A stretch of 64,000 nucleotides of DNA from Nostoc sp. FACHB-280 (GTDB lineage Bacteria; Cyanobacteriota; Cyanobacteriia; Cyanobacteriales; Nostocaceae), in contig NZ_JACJSD010000019.1 of assembly GCF_014697615.1 (NCBI RefSeq), positions 62,001 to 126,000 of the forward strand, given 5' to 3'. Position 1 is the first letter of the stretch. Every line of letters starts with the position of its first letter. The notes under the pieces were generated by a model, which did no database searches, was not told the DNA's origin, and was given only the letters and a program-made list of their open reading frames with translations. The translations under genes were made by a program, and so were the position numbers. Below are positions 28,110 through 38,129 of this stretch, piece by piece.

Positions 28110-30404
28110 ATGTTACGCATTCTCCTGATTGACGACAATCCCCACGATCGCTTGCTGGCAATTCATGCCTTAGAGCGAGAGTTTGCCGACCTTCAGTTCC
28201 AGCAAGTTAATCGCCCACAAGAGCTTGAGCAGGCATTGTCAGCCGGAGAATTTGACGTAGTAATTACTGACTATGAACTACGTTGGAGTGATGGCATAAC
28301 AGTACTGCGGGAGATCAAAAGGCGCTATCCAGAAATACCTGTAGTGATGTTCACTAACAGTGGCTCACAAGAAATTGCTGTGGAGGCAATGAAATCGGGC
28401 TTGGATGACTATGTCATCAAGTCTCCCACTAACTATATGCGTTTACCTGTGGCGGTACGTCTAGCACTCAAGCAAGCTACAACTCAACGCCAAATGCAGA
28501 GGTTAGAAACGCGCTTTCAAACCCTACTCAATCAACTTAAAGTTGGAGTTTACCGCATCACAGCCGATGGAATTGTACTAGAAGCTAACACGGCGTTTTT
28601 ACAACTGCTGGGTTTAAATTCATTAACTGAAATTCATGTCAATGAAACCCTTGAACCTTATTTTTCATCAGAAGACTATGCCCGACTCTTGCAACAACTG
28701 AGAACGAATGGAGATGGGCGGGAGCGGGAATTATTGTTACACCGCATCGATGGCAGTGAAATTTGGGTACGGATTAGTCAAACTTTTACTACTAACGGCA
28801 ATACTAGAATCATTGATGGCATTATTGAAGACATTACTGAGCGCAAGTATGCCGAAAAAGCTCTCCTGGAGAGTGAAGCTAGGTTCAGGTGGTTATTTGA
28901 ATCAAATGTAATGGGGATTTGTTTTTGGGATATTGATGGCAATATTACCGCAGCTAATGATGCCTATTTACAGTTAGTAGGTTACACACGAGCAGACCTA
29001 GAAACAGGCAGTTTACGTTGGACAGATATCACCTCGTCTGAATATAACGAGCAAGATTTAGAGATAATTGAAGAACTAAAGCAATTTGGAATTTCTACGC
29101 CCGTAGAAAAATATTACATTCACAAAGCAGGTTATCGCGTTCCTATTCTCATAGGCTGTGCTTTTCGAGAAGGTTCTCAAACTGATGGTTTTGCGTTTGT
29201 GGTTAATTTAACAGAACGCAAGCAAGCAGAACAAGAGCGAGAACAACTGTTGCAACGAGAACAAACAGCACGCCAAGAAGCAGAGGCGGCTAATAGAGTT
29301 AAAGATGAATTTCTCGCTATTTTATCCCATGAATTGCGATCGCCACTCAATCCAATTTTGGGCTGGTCTAAGTTACTCACTAGCCACAAACTCACCGAAG
29401 CCAAAAGAGCGGAAGCTTTAGCAACTATTGAGCGCAATGCGAAGTTACAAGCTCAACTCATAGAAGACTTGCTAGATATCTCACAAATTCTGCGGGGTAA
29501 ACTCAGCCTGAATATTGCTGCTGTAGATTTGAGTTCGGTAATTTCCGCAGCCTTGGAAACTGTACACTTAGCAGCCCAAGCCAAAGGTATTCAAATCCAG
29601 ACAACTTTATCACCAAATGTTGGTGCTGTTTTGGGTGATCCTGTACGTTTACAGCAAGTAGTTTGGAATTTGCTTTCTAATGCAGTGAAGTTTACCTCTG
29701 CTGGCGGTCGTGTAGAAGTCCGCCTAGAACAAGTTGGCAGACAAGCGCAAATTCAAGTCATTGACACAGGGCAAGGAATTAGCCCTGATTTTTTGCCTTA
29801 TGTCTTTGACTACTTTCGGCAAGCAGACAGCCAAACTACCAGAAGATTTGGTGGATTGGGATTGGGTCTGGCAATTGTCAAACATTTGGTAGAGTTACAT
29901 GGTGGCGCAGTTTGGGCAGCCAGCCCAGGAGAAGGGCAAGGAGCTATCTTTACTGTGAGAATACCGTTAATCAAAAATCAGACTCAGCAATCTCCAAGTA
30001 ATGAACAGTCTGATATTTACCAAGAGTTAACAGGTATTCGGATCTTAGTAGTAGATGATGAAGTAGATTCACGCGAAGTCGTGGCTTTTATGCTCAAAGA
30101 GTGTGGTGCAGAAGTCATCGCAGTTGCATCGGCGACGGAAGCACTTTTGGCTTTTAACCAATTACGACCAGATTTACTCGTCTTTGATATTGGAATGCCC
30201 GATGTCGATGGTTATACACTGATGCGCCAAATTAGAAGTCTGTCCCCAGAAAAAGGTGGGCAAGTGCCGGCGATCGCCCTCACAGCTTATGCGGGAGAAT
30301 TAAATAAGGAACAAGCTCTTTTGGCTGGTTTTCAAATGCACTCCTCTAAGCCAGTCGAGCCGAATGAGTTAGTTAGGCTGATTACTCAATTAGTTAAATC
30401 ATAG
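28110..30404 (+). CDS. Hybrid histidine kinase (REC-PAS-PAS-HK-REC)
   Basis: A soluble protein of 764 residues, 21 bp after the response regulator. N-terminal receiver (about 1-125; ILLIDDNPHDR, Asp in VVITDYELRWSDG), two PAS domains (about 135-250 and 255-375), H-box ILSHELRSPLNPILGWSKLL, ATPase motifs NLLSNAVKFTSAGG and GGLGLGLAIVKHLVELHGG, and a C-terminal receiver (about 645-762; ILVVDDEVDSREV, Asp in LLVFDIGMPDVDG). The two receivers allow a multistep phosphorelay with the neighbouring kinase and regulator. Confidence 0.92.
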   Translation: MLRILLIDDNPHDRLLAIHALEREFADLQFQQVNRPQELEQALSAGEFDVVITDYELRWSDGITVLREIKRRYPEIPVVMFTNSGSQEIAVEAMKSGLDDYVIKSPTNYMRLPVAVRLALKQATTQRQMQRLETRFQTLLNQLKVGVYRITADGIVLEANTAFLQLLGLNSLTEIHVNETLEPYFSSEDYARLLQQLRTNGDGRERELLLHRIDGSEIWVRISQTFTTNGNTRIIDGIIEDITERKYAEKALLESEARFRWLFESNVMGICFWDIDGNITAANDAYLQLVGYTRADLETGSLRWTDITSSEYNEQDLEIIEELKQFGISTPVEKYYIHKAGYRVPILIGCAFREGSQTDGFAFVVNLTERKQAEQEREQLLQREQTARQEAEAANRVKDEFLAILSHELRSPLNPILGWSKLLTSHKLTEAKRAEALATIERNAKLQAQLIEDLLDISQILRGKLSLNIAAVDLSSVISAALETVHLAAQAKGIQIQTTLSPNVGAVLGDPVRLQQVVWNLLSNAVKFTSAGGRVEVRLEQVGRQAQIQVIDTGQGISPDFLPYVFDYFRQADSQTTRRFGGLGLGLAIVKHLVELHGGAVWAASPGEGQGAIFTVRIPLIKNQTQQSPSNEQSDIYQELTGIRILVVDDEVDSREVVAFMLKECGAEVIAVASATEALLAFNQLRPDLLVFDIGMPDVDGYTLMRQIRSLSPEKGGQVPAIALTAYAGELNKEQALLAGFQMHSSKPVEPNELVRLITQLVKS

Positions 30405-30406
30405 AA

Positions 30407-30469
30407 GGCAGGAGGCAGGAGGCAGAAGGCAGGAGGCAGGAGGCAAAAGGCAGGAGGCAGAAGGTAGAA
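30407..30469. repeat. Heptamer tandem repeat GGCAGGA x9
   Basis: Nine 7-bp units, GGCAGGA with variants GGCAGAA, GGCAAAA and GGTAGAA, begin 3 bp after the hybrid-kinase stop. Short tandem repeat of the type common in filamentous cyanobacteria. Confidence 0.88.
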
Positions 30470-30494
30470 GTCTTTTACCCCACTCCTGCCTAAT

Positions 30495-31064
30495 TTAGCG
30501 CGTATGAAATTCCACGGCTGTTTGTGAAATTTTGATGTCATAGTTACCAAAAAAATCGTGACCAAGTAAGCCGATACCTGCTTTGGATGCGATCGCCACC
30601 TCCAGATTATTGGCTACAATCCCACCCGCAGAGATAGACTGCACTTTGCCTGTAGGAAATTGTACTTGGCTACCATCAGCAGTTTGCGCTTGCAGCGTAC
30701 CTGTGGGTTTAACTTGCAAAGCATTTGCCATTGCTTGGGTAATTAAGGTTCCGTTAGCACCTGTATCCACAATCATTTCAAAGGTTTTTTGGTTATTAAA
30801 GGTGACATCAATCACTGGGGTTCTACCAAAGTGACGTTTGATAGGTATCCGAAAAACCTTACCCCCAGAAGTTGTGTTGATTTTCTGAGCATCACTGCAA
30901 AGCTTGGTTAACTCCACCGTCATTCCAGATGCAGTCACCATAAAACAAGTGCCTTTATCTTCTGCTACTACCCGGTGTGTCAATGCTGCGAATATCAGCG
31001 TTGGCATTACTAAAATCAACGCTACGTTAATATTAGTAATTGCCCGTTTCCAAGCACAGTTCAT
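30495..31064 (-). CDS. Retropepsin-like aspartic protease family protein
   Basis: A protein of 189 residues. An N-terminal signal or anchor segment (about 10-33) is followed by a clan AA protease domain with the catalytic motif MIVDTGANGTLI, the flap region TADGSQVQFPTGK and GLLGHDFFGNYDIKI. A single domain of this size would act as a dimer. It is probably periplasmic, and the natural substrate is unknown. Monocistronic. Confidence 0.85.
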   Translation of the reverse strand: MNCAWKRAITNINVALILVMPTLIFAALTHRVVAEDKGTCFMVTASGMTVELTKLCSDAQKINTTSGGKVFRIPIKRHFGRTPVIDVTFNNQKTFEMIVDTGANGTLITQAMANALQVKPTGTLQAQTADGSQVQFPTGKVQSISAGGIVANNLEVAIASKAGIGLLGHDFFGNYDIKISQTAVEFHTR

Positions 31065-31317
31065 TTGAGGAGGTTCTCCGATTGTTGATAAATAGGAAAA
31101 ATAAATTCTTTATTAAAATTTCAGATTGATTTTTGCAGTTGCACAATTTCCCTGATTACGCAATAACTTTACTAGTGGAATCCGGTATTTTTCAGGATTC
31201 ATTAATATCTAAAACTATGAAGTTTTTACCTAATAAATCTATATTATCGAGATTGAGGAAACGCTAACTTAAAGATTAAATGAAGAGTCCATAAATCTAC
31301 TGAGGTAATATTTAAAG

Positions 31318-32094
31318 CTAGACACAATAATGAGTGACTGCATGGATAGCAGTAGCGATCGCATTTTCTATTGCAACATCTTTTTGTTCTAAAACGATCC
31401 CCTCATCAACAGTGCGTTGCGCCACCACACCACAAACAGCCGCCGCCGCAAATTGATACACACCTGCCATTTTGAACAATGTGCCGCATTCCATTTCGTA
31501 GTTCAAAATATTCAATCGCCGATACTCTTCCGTAATTCCCCGCAGCGATCGCATTACATAGGGATTTGCTGAATCAATGCGTTCCTGTCCTTCATAAAAA
31601 GTATCAACAGATGCCGTAATTCCTAAATAATGCTCAAACTTTAACTCTTGTGCAGCCTTGACTAAAGCCACTGTCAAAAACGGATCAGCCGCCGCTGGAT
31701 ATTCTATAGGTGCAATGTCATTAGCTGCACCTTGACGACATAAAGCCGCACTACTAATTACAATACTGCCGACTGGTACATCAGGTTGAATTGAGCCACA
31801 AGTCCCGATGCGAATAATTCGCCGGATTCCCACCTGCACTAATTCATTCACCACAATACTTAAAGAAGGCGCACCCATCCCACTAGTTGTAGATAAGATA
31901 GGGCGATGATTGGGTAAATAGCCTAAATAACTATCTAAACCCCGATTTTGGGATAATAAACGCACATCTTGTAAATAATTTTCGGCAATGAGACGGGTGC
32001 GATCGCGATCGCCCGATAATAAAGCAATCTCAGGCGGCGATTTCCCTAAATCCTCTTGCCCAAAACCAATGTGATAAAAGCGTTTATTTGTCAT
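31318..32094 (-). CDS. Nucleoside phosphorylase (uridine phosphorylase-like)
   Basis: A protein of 258 residues of the PNP/UDP family, which cleaves nucleosides with phosphate to base and ribose 1-phosphate. Motifs: IALLSGDRDRTRLIAENYL (phosphate loop), RIIRIGTCGSIQPDVPVGS and LNILNYEMECGTLFKMAGV, the last matching the uridine phosphorylase EMExxTLF-type motif. A TTG extension to 32142 is possible. The ATG at 32094 gives the usual start. Uridine is the likeliest substrate, by motif only. Confidence 0.85.
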   Translation of the reverse strand: MTNKRFYHIGFGQEDLGKSPPEIALLSGDRDRTRLIAENYLQDVRLLSQNRGLDSYLGYLPNHRPILSTTSGMGAPSLSIVVNELVQVGIRRIIRIGTCGSIQPDVPVGSIVISSAALCRQGAANDIAPIEYPAAADPFLTVALVKAAQELKFEHYLGITASVDTFYEGQERIDSANPYVMRSLRGITEEYRRLNILNYEMECGTLFKMAGVYQFAAAAVCGVVAQRTVDEGIVLEQKDVAIENAIATAIHAVTHYCV

Positions 32095-32175
32095 ACTAAT
32101 TTCACATAATCGAAACAATTTATACTTAGACAAAATTGTCAATTAGTATTTATGGAGCTTGAGAACAATACCTGT

Positions 32176-32298
32176 CTAGTAATGCCCGAGCAAATTCCTG
32201 ATGTTGTCAGCTAGATATTGAGGATAGATAAATTGAGCATTGCCCATAAGCCGATACACCCAGCGACAAAATTCCTCCAGCGATCGCTTAGGTAATAA
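32176..32298 (-). pseudogene. Remnant of a WYL-type regulator C-terminus
   Basis: The minus strand reads about 40 codons, with RSLEEFCRWVYRLMGNAQF and IYPQYLADNIRNLLGHY before TAG at 32176. An in-frame TAA lies just upstream. The pattern resembles the C-terminal end of WYL-domain transcriptional regulators, from memory. It is a fragment, too short to act. The rest of the 620-bp gap up to 32762 is AT-rich with nothing recognised. Confidence 0.4.
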
Positions 32299-32762
32299 TT
32301 AAATTTCTACCTTACTATAGTATTGGTTGTAGGCATTTGGCTAAGATTAATCCCGCAACTGGGAGCTAACAACAAGATAATAATTATATAAATAATGATA
32401 TATAGGAATCATATTTGATTTCTAAAAAAACTCAGTAAACTTGTGTTACTTCTTTTTCTGTTCTTCCTGATATTGAGTTTTGCAGCTTAAATTCAACGAT
32501 TTGTAACGTTTTATTTAAAAAATTTTATTTTAATAAATCAAAGCAGATTTTTTAATCTTAGTAATCCTACCCATACTTTGTAAAAATTCAATTTCATTCT
32601 GTTGTAGATAAAAAATAGAATATATTTCTCAACAAAACTGGACAAATACCGAAAAACCCAATATTTATAAAATTAGATTACTTTTGAGTAATCAAGAATG
32701 ACATTATTTGCAAAAAATAATCAATCCAAGAAAATTTATCTAAAAATCTTGTGGATAGACTA

Positions 32763-34421
32763 ATGTATGTGACTCATAAACAGAGATTTTCGCCTACCCA
32801 ACTAGTTACTGTAACAGTCCTACTAACTTTACTCTTATTTATTCCTCAAATTTGGCTGAATTGGCAAGCATATTATAACTTCAATAATCTTACTAAAAAT
32901 GAATTTAGATTACAAAAACTGAGTGACGAAATTATTTATCTTGATGAAGTATTAACTATGTCAGCCAGGATGAATGCTGTCACAGGTAACATCATGTGGG
33001 AAAAACGCTATCATCGATTTGAACAAAAACTGGATACGGCAATTCAAGAATCTATTAAACTAGCACCTCAAGCATATAAAAGTGAAGATGCTCAAAAAAT
33101 TGATGTAGCTAATCAGCAGCTAGTTAAAATGGAATATCAATCTTTTGATTTAGTGAAGGAGAATAAACAGCAGGCAGCACAACAACTATTGTCTAGCCGC
33201 GAATATGAAACTCAAAAGCAAATTTATGCTGATGGTGTTGCGAAAAGAAGATTGAATATATCATTACAATTACAACAACAAGTTACTCAATATCGCCAAA
33301 AAATATTTTGGGCAGTTTTAGGTTCTATTGTCAGTTTAATATTGCTAATTCCCGCCTGGCGGTTAGTACTGAGACTATTGCAGGAATATTTAAAAGCTAA
33401 AAAAATAGCTCAACTTGCTTTAGAAGAAACTAATTTGATGCTAGAAACAAACGTTGCAGCTAGAACAGAAACATTAAATCAAAAAAATATTGAATTAGAA
33501 CAAACCTTACAAGAATTAAAAAACACCCAATTACATTTGATTCAAACAGAAAAGATGTCGTCTCTTGGTCAACTGGTGGCTGGGGTAGCTCATGAAATTA
33601 ATAATCCTGTTAATTTTATTTATGGTAATTTAAAATATGCGCGGGAGTATACTCAGCAATTAATGGATTTAATCAATTTATATCAACAAGAATATTCTGG
33701 TAACAATTTCCAAATAAATGCTGCGATCAAAGAGATAGATATAGAATTTATTCTGGATGATTTGCCAAAGATTTTATCCTCAATGGAAGTTGGAGCTGAT
33801 CGTATCTGCGAAATTGTATTAACATTGCGTAACTTCTCGCGTCTGGATGAAGCTGACATGAAACCTGTAGATATTCATGAAGGCATTGACAGTACTTTGT
33901 TGATTCTACAACATAACCTAAAAGGTAAGACTGGTCAGCAAGAAATTAAAATTATCAAAGAATTTTGTGATAATTTACCTCTCGTTGAATGTTATGCAGG
34001 CGGATTAAATCAGGTATTTATGAATCTACTTAGTAATGCTATTGATGCTTTACGCGAAAAGGAAGTAGAAAACTCCAAGCAAAAGATTGAACAACAGGCT
34101 AGTTACATTCAGATTCAAACTCAAGTTAAAAATGAAGAATATATAATTATTCACATTAAAGATAACGGTTTTGGTATACCAGAGGAAGTTAAAAGTAAAC
34201 TATTTGACCCATTTTTTACTACTAAACCTGTGGGTAAAGGTACTGGTTTAGGATTATCTATTAGTTACCAAATTATTGTAGATAAGCACAAAGGTAATAT
34301 TAAATGTATTTCTTATCCAGGCAAGGGTACAGAATTTGTGATTGAGATTCCTATTAAGACGGCAGAGAGAGCAGAGGAAGCAGAGGAGCAGAGGAGAGGG
34401 AATTACCCGAATATTATATAA
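32763..34421 (+). CDS. Membrane sensor histidine kinase
   Basis: A protein of 552 residues. Two membrane helices (about 13-34 and 181-203) flank an extracytoplasmic helical sensor region. Then come a coiled coil, the H-box [19 protein letters not shown], the N-box [12 protein letters not shown], and the G-boxes [10 protein letters not shown] and [15 protein letters not shown]. The H-box variant [10 protein letters not shown] is common in Nostoc kinases. The last 20 or so residues ([12 protein letters not shown]) are encoded by an AGCAGAGG-type repeat. No response regulator adjoins it. Confidence 0.9.
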   Translation: MYVTHKQRFSPTQLVTVTVLLTLLLFIPQIWLNWQAYYNFNNLTKNEFRLQKLSDEIIYLDEVLTMSARMNAVTGNIMWEKRYHRFEQKLDTAIQESIKLAPQAYKSEDAQKIDVANQQLVKMEYQSFDLVKENKQQAAQQLLSSREYETQKQIYADGVAKRRLNISLQLQQQVTQYRQKIFWAVLGSIVSLILLIPAWRLVLRLLQEYLKAKKIAQLALEETNLMLETNVAARTETLNQKNIELEQTLQELKNTQLHLIQTEKMSSLGQLVAGVAHEINNPVNFIYGNLKYAREYTQQLMDLINLYQQEYSGNNFQINAAIKEIDIEFILDDLPKILSSMEVGADRICEIVLTLRNFSRLDEADMKPVDIHEGIDSTLLILQHNLKGKTGQQEIKIIKEFCDNLPLVECYAGGLNQVFMNLLSNAIDALREKEVENSKQKIEQQASYIQIQTQVKNEEYIIIHIKDNGFGIPEEVKSKLFDPFFTTKPVGKGTGLGLSISYQIIVDKHKGNIKCISYPGKGTEFVIEIPIKTAERAEEAEEQRRGNYPNII

Positions 34422-34431
34422 CTTATAATTG

Positions 34432-34944
34432 TTACCGCAAAATTCGCATCGTTAAAGGATAGCGATAATGTTCTCCTTGATAAGCTTTAATAGCAGCAAA
34501 TGTAACTAAAAATGATTGTAATAAAAGTAAGGCGATAATTAAGAAAGTCCAAACTAGAAGTAAGCCATCTAAAACAGATTTGACTTCATTCACTGCACCA
34601 TTAGTTGTGATGGCAATACCACAGCTACCCAGAACGAGTAGTAACGAAAAAATAATTATCACCAAAGTATACAAAGTTAAGGAAATTTGAAAGTTTAAAG
34701 ATTCTCTACCTTGAAAGTCAATCCAAGGATATTTAGCTTTTTTCAATCGCCAAATGACTAAGGGTAATAAAATATTCAATGGTAAATACAAGGGAATGCC
34801 CAGAAAAACCAATCCAAATAACAATAGCCATGCTACTAAAGCCGAAAGATGACATAACATCGCCCATGTACGCATTTGTTTTTGGACTTGTTTTCTCATG
34901 GCTTGTGAATGAGGAGATGGATAAATAGAATCTCTACTTACCAC
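34432..34944 (-). CDS. DUF4870 domain-containing protein
   Basis: A protein of 170 residues starting with GTG after AAAGG. MRTWAMLCHLSALVAWLL begins the DUF4870 core, which contains IVWRLKKAKYPWIDFQGRES-like charged loop residues and three to four membrane helices. Small membrane proteins of this family have no assigned role. It lies downstream of the DUF1822 gene with 28 bp between and could share its transcript. Its stop is 10 bp from the convergent kinase's stop. Confidence 0.8.
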   Translation of the reverse strand: MVSRDSIYPSPHSQAMRKQVQKQMRTWAMLCHLSALVAWLLLFGLVFLGIPLYLPLNILLPLVIWRLKKAKYPWIDFQGRESLNFQISLTLYTLVIIIFSLLLVLGSCGIAITTNGAVNEVKSVLDGLLLVWTFLIIALLLLQSFLVTFAAIKAYQGEHYRYPLTMRILR

Positions 34945-34972
34945 ACTACCTTTAAACTAGCAGGAGAAAAGT

Positions 34973-36115
34973 TTAAAATTTAAGTATTTCTCGCTCATAA
35001 TTTTCGGGTAAAGGTTCTACTTCCCAGACGATACCTTCCCCTGGTTCTAAAGCTACTTCGACAAACAGTTGTTCGACTGCGGTTGTGGCTATATCTTCGT
35101 TGTTGGGAAATGGCTGTAAGTCTTCTGTTAGCAGGCGCAGTTTAAAACCACCGGGGATGGCTGCGCCGACTGTGGCGTTACGCAACTCAAACCGCCAATA
35201 AGGTGAGTCAGGTTCGCCTTGGGGGATAATTGTCAGTTCGTAGATTTGTCCAGCGATCGCTAACTGCCGTGATATATTTGCCTCAGTTTGTCTATCTTCG
35301 ACACTCCGCGCCGCCGCACTTAATTCTAAATTCCAACGTTCCCAACCAATTGCTTGGGCAAGTTGCGATACACCACTTTCTAACCATTGCAACACAGAAC
35401 GCTGTTCGGGTAAATTAATCCGGCGTTCATATAAATTTTGTCGCCAACCGCTATGTTCAATTAACCCACCCCACAGTTGAAAAGGAATCGCTAACCGAGG
35501 GGTGATGACTTCCGCATTACCGAGGCGATTAATTAAGTTTTGGGCTTGGGCTTGTGGTAGGGTGGGAATTGCTGCAACGGGGGTGCGTGTTGCTTCGGAC
35601 GTGCAGAATTCCCGCGCCACAGCTAAAACACTGATATCAGTAATTATCTCACTAGCGTTCAGAGAATAGGTGCGATCGCCTGGATCATAATTCCCCTGCT
35701 GCTTTAGTTGCGTGTGCGTACAATAACCCCAAACCCTGACATAGCCTGCATCTGGTTCTACTTGCACCGCCAAATAATAATCTCCCACCCAACTCGGTAA
35801 ATCTATCCATTCTTGGGGTACACGTAATTCACTGCAATCAATATTTTCACTGGGAACTAAGATAAACCTCGTTGCATCTACTGTAACAGCAGTTCCATTT
35901 ACCAGTTCCCAAAAACTGGATAATGCAGTGGTAGTTGGCCAAACCTTTGCCTGTGGTGTAAAGTCCTCCTGTAACCAAGGTAAGACAGCATTCAGGCAAA
36001 GTTCATTCAAATAAGCTTGATATTCCGCACTGGGATGAGAAAAAGCCTGACTACCTTGGGTAAATTCGGGAATCTCTAAAATTAAGTCTGTAGAATTAGC
36101 AAAAGTAACAGTCAT
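34973..36115 (-). CDS. DUF1822 family protein (module B)
   Basis: A soluble protein of 380 residues. Motifs shared with the DUF1822 at 11890 include YLNELCLNAVLPWL, IDLPSWVGDYYLAVQVEPDA, GYVRVWGYCTHTQL and a beta-rich C-terminus. The ATG at 36115 follows GGAG at 8 bases. A longer frame to 36181 is less likely. It lies 80 bp downstream of the sigma-like gene in the same direction, the same order as in module C, where the two genes overlap. Function unknown. Confidence 0.82.
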   Translation of the reverse strand: MTVTFANSTDLILEIPEFTQGSQAFSHPSAEYQAYLNELCLNAVLPWLQEDFTPQAKVWPTTTALSSFWELVNGTAVTVDATRFILVPSENIDCSELRVPQEWIDLPSWVGDYYLAVQVEPDAGYVRVWGYCTHTQLKQQGNYDPGDRTYSLNASEIITDISVLAVAREFCTSEATRTPVAAIPTLPQAQAQNLINRLGNAEVITPRLAIPFQLWGGLIEHSGWRQNLYERRINLPEQRSVLQWLESGVSQLAQAIGWERWNLELSAAARSVEDRQTEANISRQLAIAGQIYELTIIPQGEPDSPYWRFELRNATVGAAIPGGFKLRLLTEDLQPFPNNEDIATTAVEQLFVEVALEPGEGIVWEVEPLPENYEREILKF

Positions 36116-36195
36116 CACAGTTTCTCCAGGGAAAGGTTTGGCTTGTTTTGGCGCTACTAGGGAACATTCTCTTTCCCGCACAGGCTACAAAGAAT

Positions 36196-37368
36196 TTAGC
36201 TAGAAGATGGACTGTAGTAATTTTGTAGCCATTCTTCCATCACAGCACTCATACTTTTAAGTAAGTCTGATGTCAGAGAAATATGCAGGCTATCTTGGCA
36301 CCAATTAGCTAAAGAACGCAACAAAACCTCCTTAGCTTTAGTTAGTCGCCGGGAAACAGTGTACTGCTTGATATCTAATTGTTTGGCGATCGCATCTTGA
36401 TTGAGTTGCTGGGCGTAGTATAGTTGCAATATTTCCTGAATTTGTGCTTCTAATTGAGCGATCGCAGTTGATAATACTTGGTTAATCTCACTTTGCTGTT
36501 GACTTTTAGCTTGTGCTTCTTCTTGGGCGATAATTTCGTTAATTAATGATTCTTGCGTTCCCGGTAAATTATCCAATAACTCAAATCCATCATCACCGCC
36601 TAGAGAAACATTCAGAGAATCTGGGGTGGGATAAAGATATTTGCGGACAGCTTTTGCCGCACTGAGTAACCATTTTTCCAGAGTTTGAGAATTAGCAGGT
36701 TGGGTGGTTTGGGAATTGTAGAATTTTGCGATCGCTTCCCAAGTGGCATCATCTGGGCGAGATAATTGGCGAGAATTACCTGCTTTGCTGGGAACATACA
36801 AAGTTTTAAACCCATTCCAAGCCAAAATATAGGCGTGAATTGTCTCAGGAGATAAACCAGCATTTTGCAAAGATTCTGCCAACCGCTTTTGACTGGTTTT
36901 GCGTAACAAACCCCAATCACTACAAATATCAACTTCTTGACGCTGACGCAAAGTTTCGCGGATAGCAGTACTAAAAATTAGACTGGCGTAGTTTTTTAAA
37001 GTACTGCTTTGGGAAGGATTAAAATTTTTTAAGACAAGTTCAACTTGTGCGATCGCAATTTGGAAACAATCAGACAATTTAAACTGGCTACTAGCGAAAG
37101 CTGCACAGGTTTTTTGCGATATCCAATAACAAGGTTCTTGTAAATAAGCTGTAAGATGTTGTTTCGCTAAAGCTGCGGCGGCTGAATCTTGCCAAAACTT
37201 ATACCAATACAGCACCCAAAAATATTCCGAATTTTCTTTTGGTATTTGCTGAAGACAACTTTGAATGTTGCGACGCAAGCGTGATTCCGTCGCCCATCGG
37301 CTGAAGCGATCGCCTTCAAACTGCACAAAAGTTGAAAAAATTTCAATAATACTTTGTCGAGGTTGCAT
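36196..37368 (-). CDS. Sigma-70 family-like regulator (module B)
   Basis: A protein of 390 residues. The C-terminal part has QILQLYYAQQLNQDAIAKQL followed by DIKQYTVSRRLTKAKEVLL, a sigma region 4-type helix-turn-helix. The middle part (SSTLKNYASLIFSTAIRETL) may correspond to region 2. The N-terminal half is not standard for housekeeping sigma factors. It may be an alternative sigma factor or a derived regulator. It is followed by DUF1822. The region upstream carries three tandem units with terminator-like hairpins on the opposite strand. Confidence 0.7.
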   Translation of the reverse strand: MQPRQSIIEIFSTFVQFEGDRFSRWATESRLRRNIQSCLQQIPKENSEYFWVLYWYKFWQDSAAAALAKQHLTAYLQEPCYWISQKTCAAFASSQFKLSDCFQIAIAQVELVLKNFNPSQSSTLKNYASLIFSTAIRETLRQRQEVDICSDWGLLRKTSQKRLAESLQNAGLSPETIHAYILAWNGFKTLYVPSKAGNSRQLSRPDDATWEAIAKFYNSQTTQPANSQTLEKWLLSAAKAVRKYLYPTPDSLNVSLGGDDGFELLDNLPGTQESLINEIIAQEEAQAKSQQQSEINQVLSTAIAQLEAQIQEILQLYYAQQLNQDAIAKQLDIKQYTVSRRLTKAKEVLLRSLANWCQDSLHISLTSDLLKSMSAVMEEWLQNYYSPSSS

Positions 37369-37470
37369 AAAAAAATTACACGTCGACCGATAAAATAACG
37401 AAGCCTGCACAAACTTTACTACAAGGCCATTGCATAATTTTTCGCCAGATTAGGAAATTTTGAACAATTT

Positions 37471-37568
37471 TTATCCGGTTCAAGGGCAGTAGCAACAGAA
37501 CAAGTAATTGGTAGATGCACCCTGATAACTAACTCCCCTGGCTGGTTTATACCAACTGGGGGATTTTT
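37471..37568 (+). ncRNA. Candidate small RNA unit 1
   Basis: TCCGGT near 37474 could be a -35-like element, and the TAATTG at 37505 a weak -10. A transcript from about 37510 would end at the T-run near 37568, roughly 60 nt. Promoter and transcript are inference. The hairpin and T-run are seen directly. Confidence 0.4.
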
Positions 37569-37598
37569 TTGGCTTGATTTCCTAAAATGAGCAGAATT

Positions 37599-37699
37599 TT
37601 ATCCGGTTCAAGGACAGTAGCAACAGAACAAGTAATTGGTAGATGCACCCTGATAACTAACTCCCCTAGCTGGTTTATACCAACTGGGGGATTTTTTTT
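37599..37699 (+). ncRNA. Candidate small RNA unit 2
   Basis: Nearly identical to unit 1 (AAGGACAG for AAGGGCAG, CCCCTAGC for CCCCTGGC). It ends in a hairpin with an 8-T tail. Same reasoning as for unit 1. Confidence 0.4.
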
Positions 37700-37727
37700 G
37701 GCTTGATTTCCTAAAATGAGCAGAATT

Positions 37728-37826
37728 TTATCCGGTTCAAGGGCAGTAGCAACAGAACAGGTAATTGGTAGATGCACCCTGATAACTAACTCCCCTGGCG
37801 GCTGCCACCACTGGGGGATTTTTTTT
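37728..37826 (+). ncRNA. Candidate small RNA unit 3
   Basis: Same 5' part as units 1 and 2, but the hairpin loop and inner stem are replaced while the outer stem and T-run stay. Keeping structure rather than sequence supports a functional RNA end. Confidence 0.4.
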
Positions 37827-38016
37827 AGGCTTATGTACAAAGTTTATCTATCAAGATTGGGTGTAAAACAATAAAAAAGCCGGCGCTTAATTTACCCATA
37901 ACTTTGCTGTCAACAATACTATAAGGCTCATTCTTGCGTCAGGAAAGTACCGGATGTTTGAGAATGGAACAGATATGCTCGCGTGAGTTGATCGCACTTA
38001 AAAATTTCGGTGAACA

Positions 38017-38043
38017 CAAAAAACCCCCGAATTTATTCAGGGG
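38017..38043 (-). terminator. Rho-independent terminator for the ndh-nadK operon
   Basis: On the minus strand, CCCCTGAAT pairs with ATTCGGGGG, followed by TTTTTTG. It lies 87 bp past the nadK stop. Confidence 0.75.
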
Positions 38044-38129
38044 CTAGAAGTTCATAAAATTACTAATTTTGATGCAATTACCTGAGATCAAACGCTGAGA
38101 GTTACCCCAAAACAACTGGGGACTGTCAA

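Larger units (their letters stand above)
37468..37834 (+). repeat. Three tandem ~128-bp units, each with a terminator-like hairpin
   Basis: TTATCCGGTT marks the unit starts at 37471, 37599 and 37728, spaced 128 and 129 bp. Units 1 and 2 are nearly identical. Unit 3 keeps the hairpin with different stem sequence (TGGCGGCTGCCACCA in place of TGGCTGGTTTATACCAA). Each hairpin (TCCCC to GGGGA) is followed by 7 or 8 T on the plus strand. The array lies upstream of the sigma-like gene but points away from it. Confidence 0.9.

Noticed and set aside
36196-37368. A standard group 2 or group 3 sigma factor
   Set aside because: The helix-turn-helix near the C-terminus is convincing, but region 2 and the N-terminus do not look like SigB-SigF types, so I call it sigma-like only.
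37468-37834. Naming the tandem units NsiR1
   Set aside because: The array layout and approximate size fit, but I cannot verify the sequence and the locus is not next to hetF here; left as a candidate.
37547-37840. Minus-strand open frame of 97 codons with an internal protein repeat
   Set aside because: It is produced by the 128-bp tandem units; no ribosome-binding site and no family features. The structure is better explained by RNA hairpins on the plus strand.
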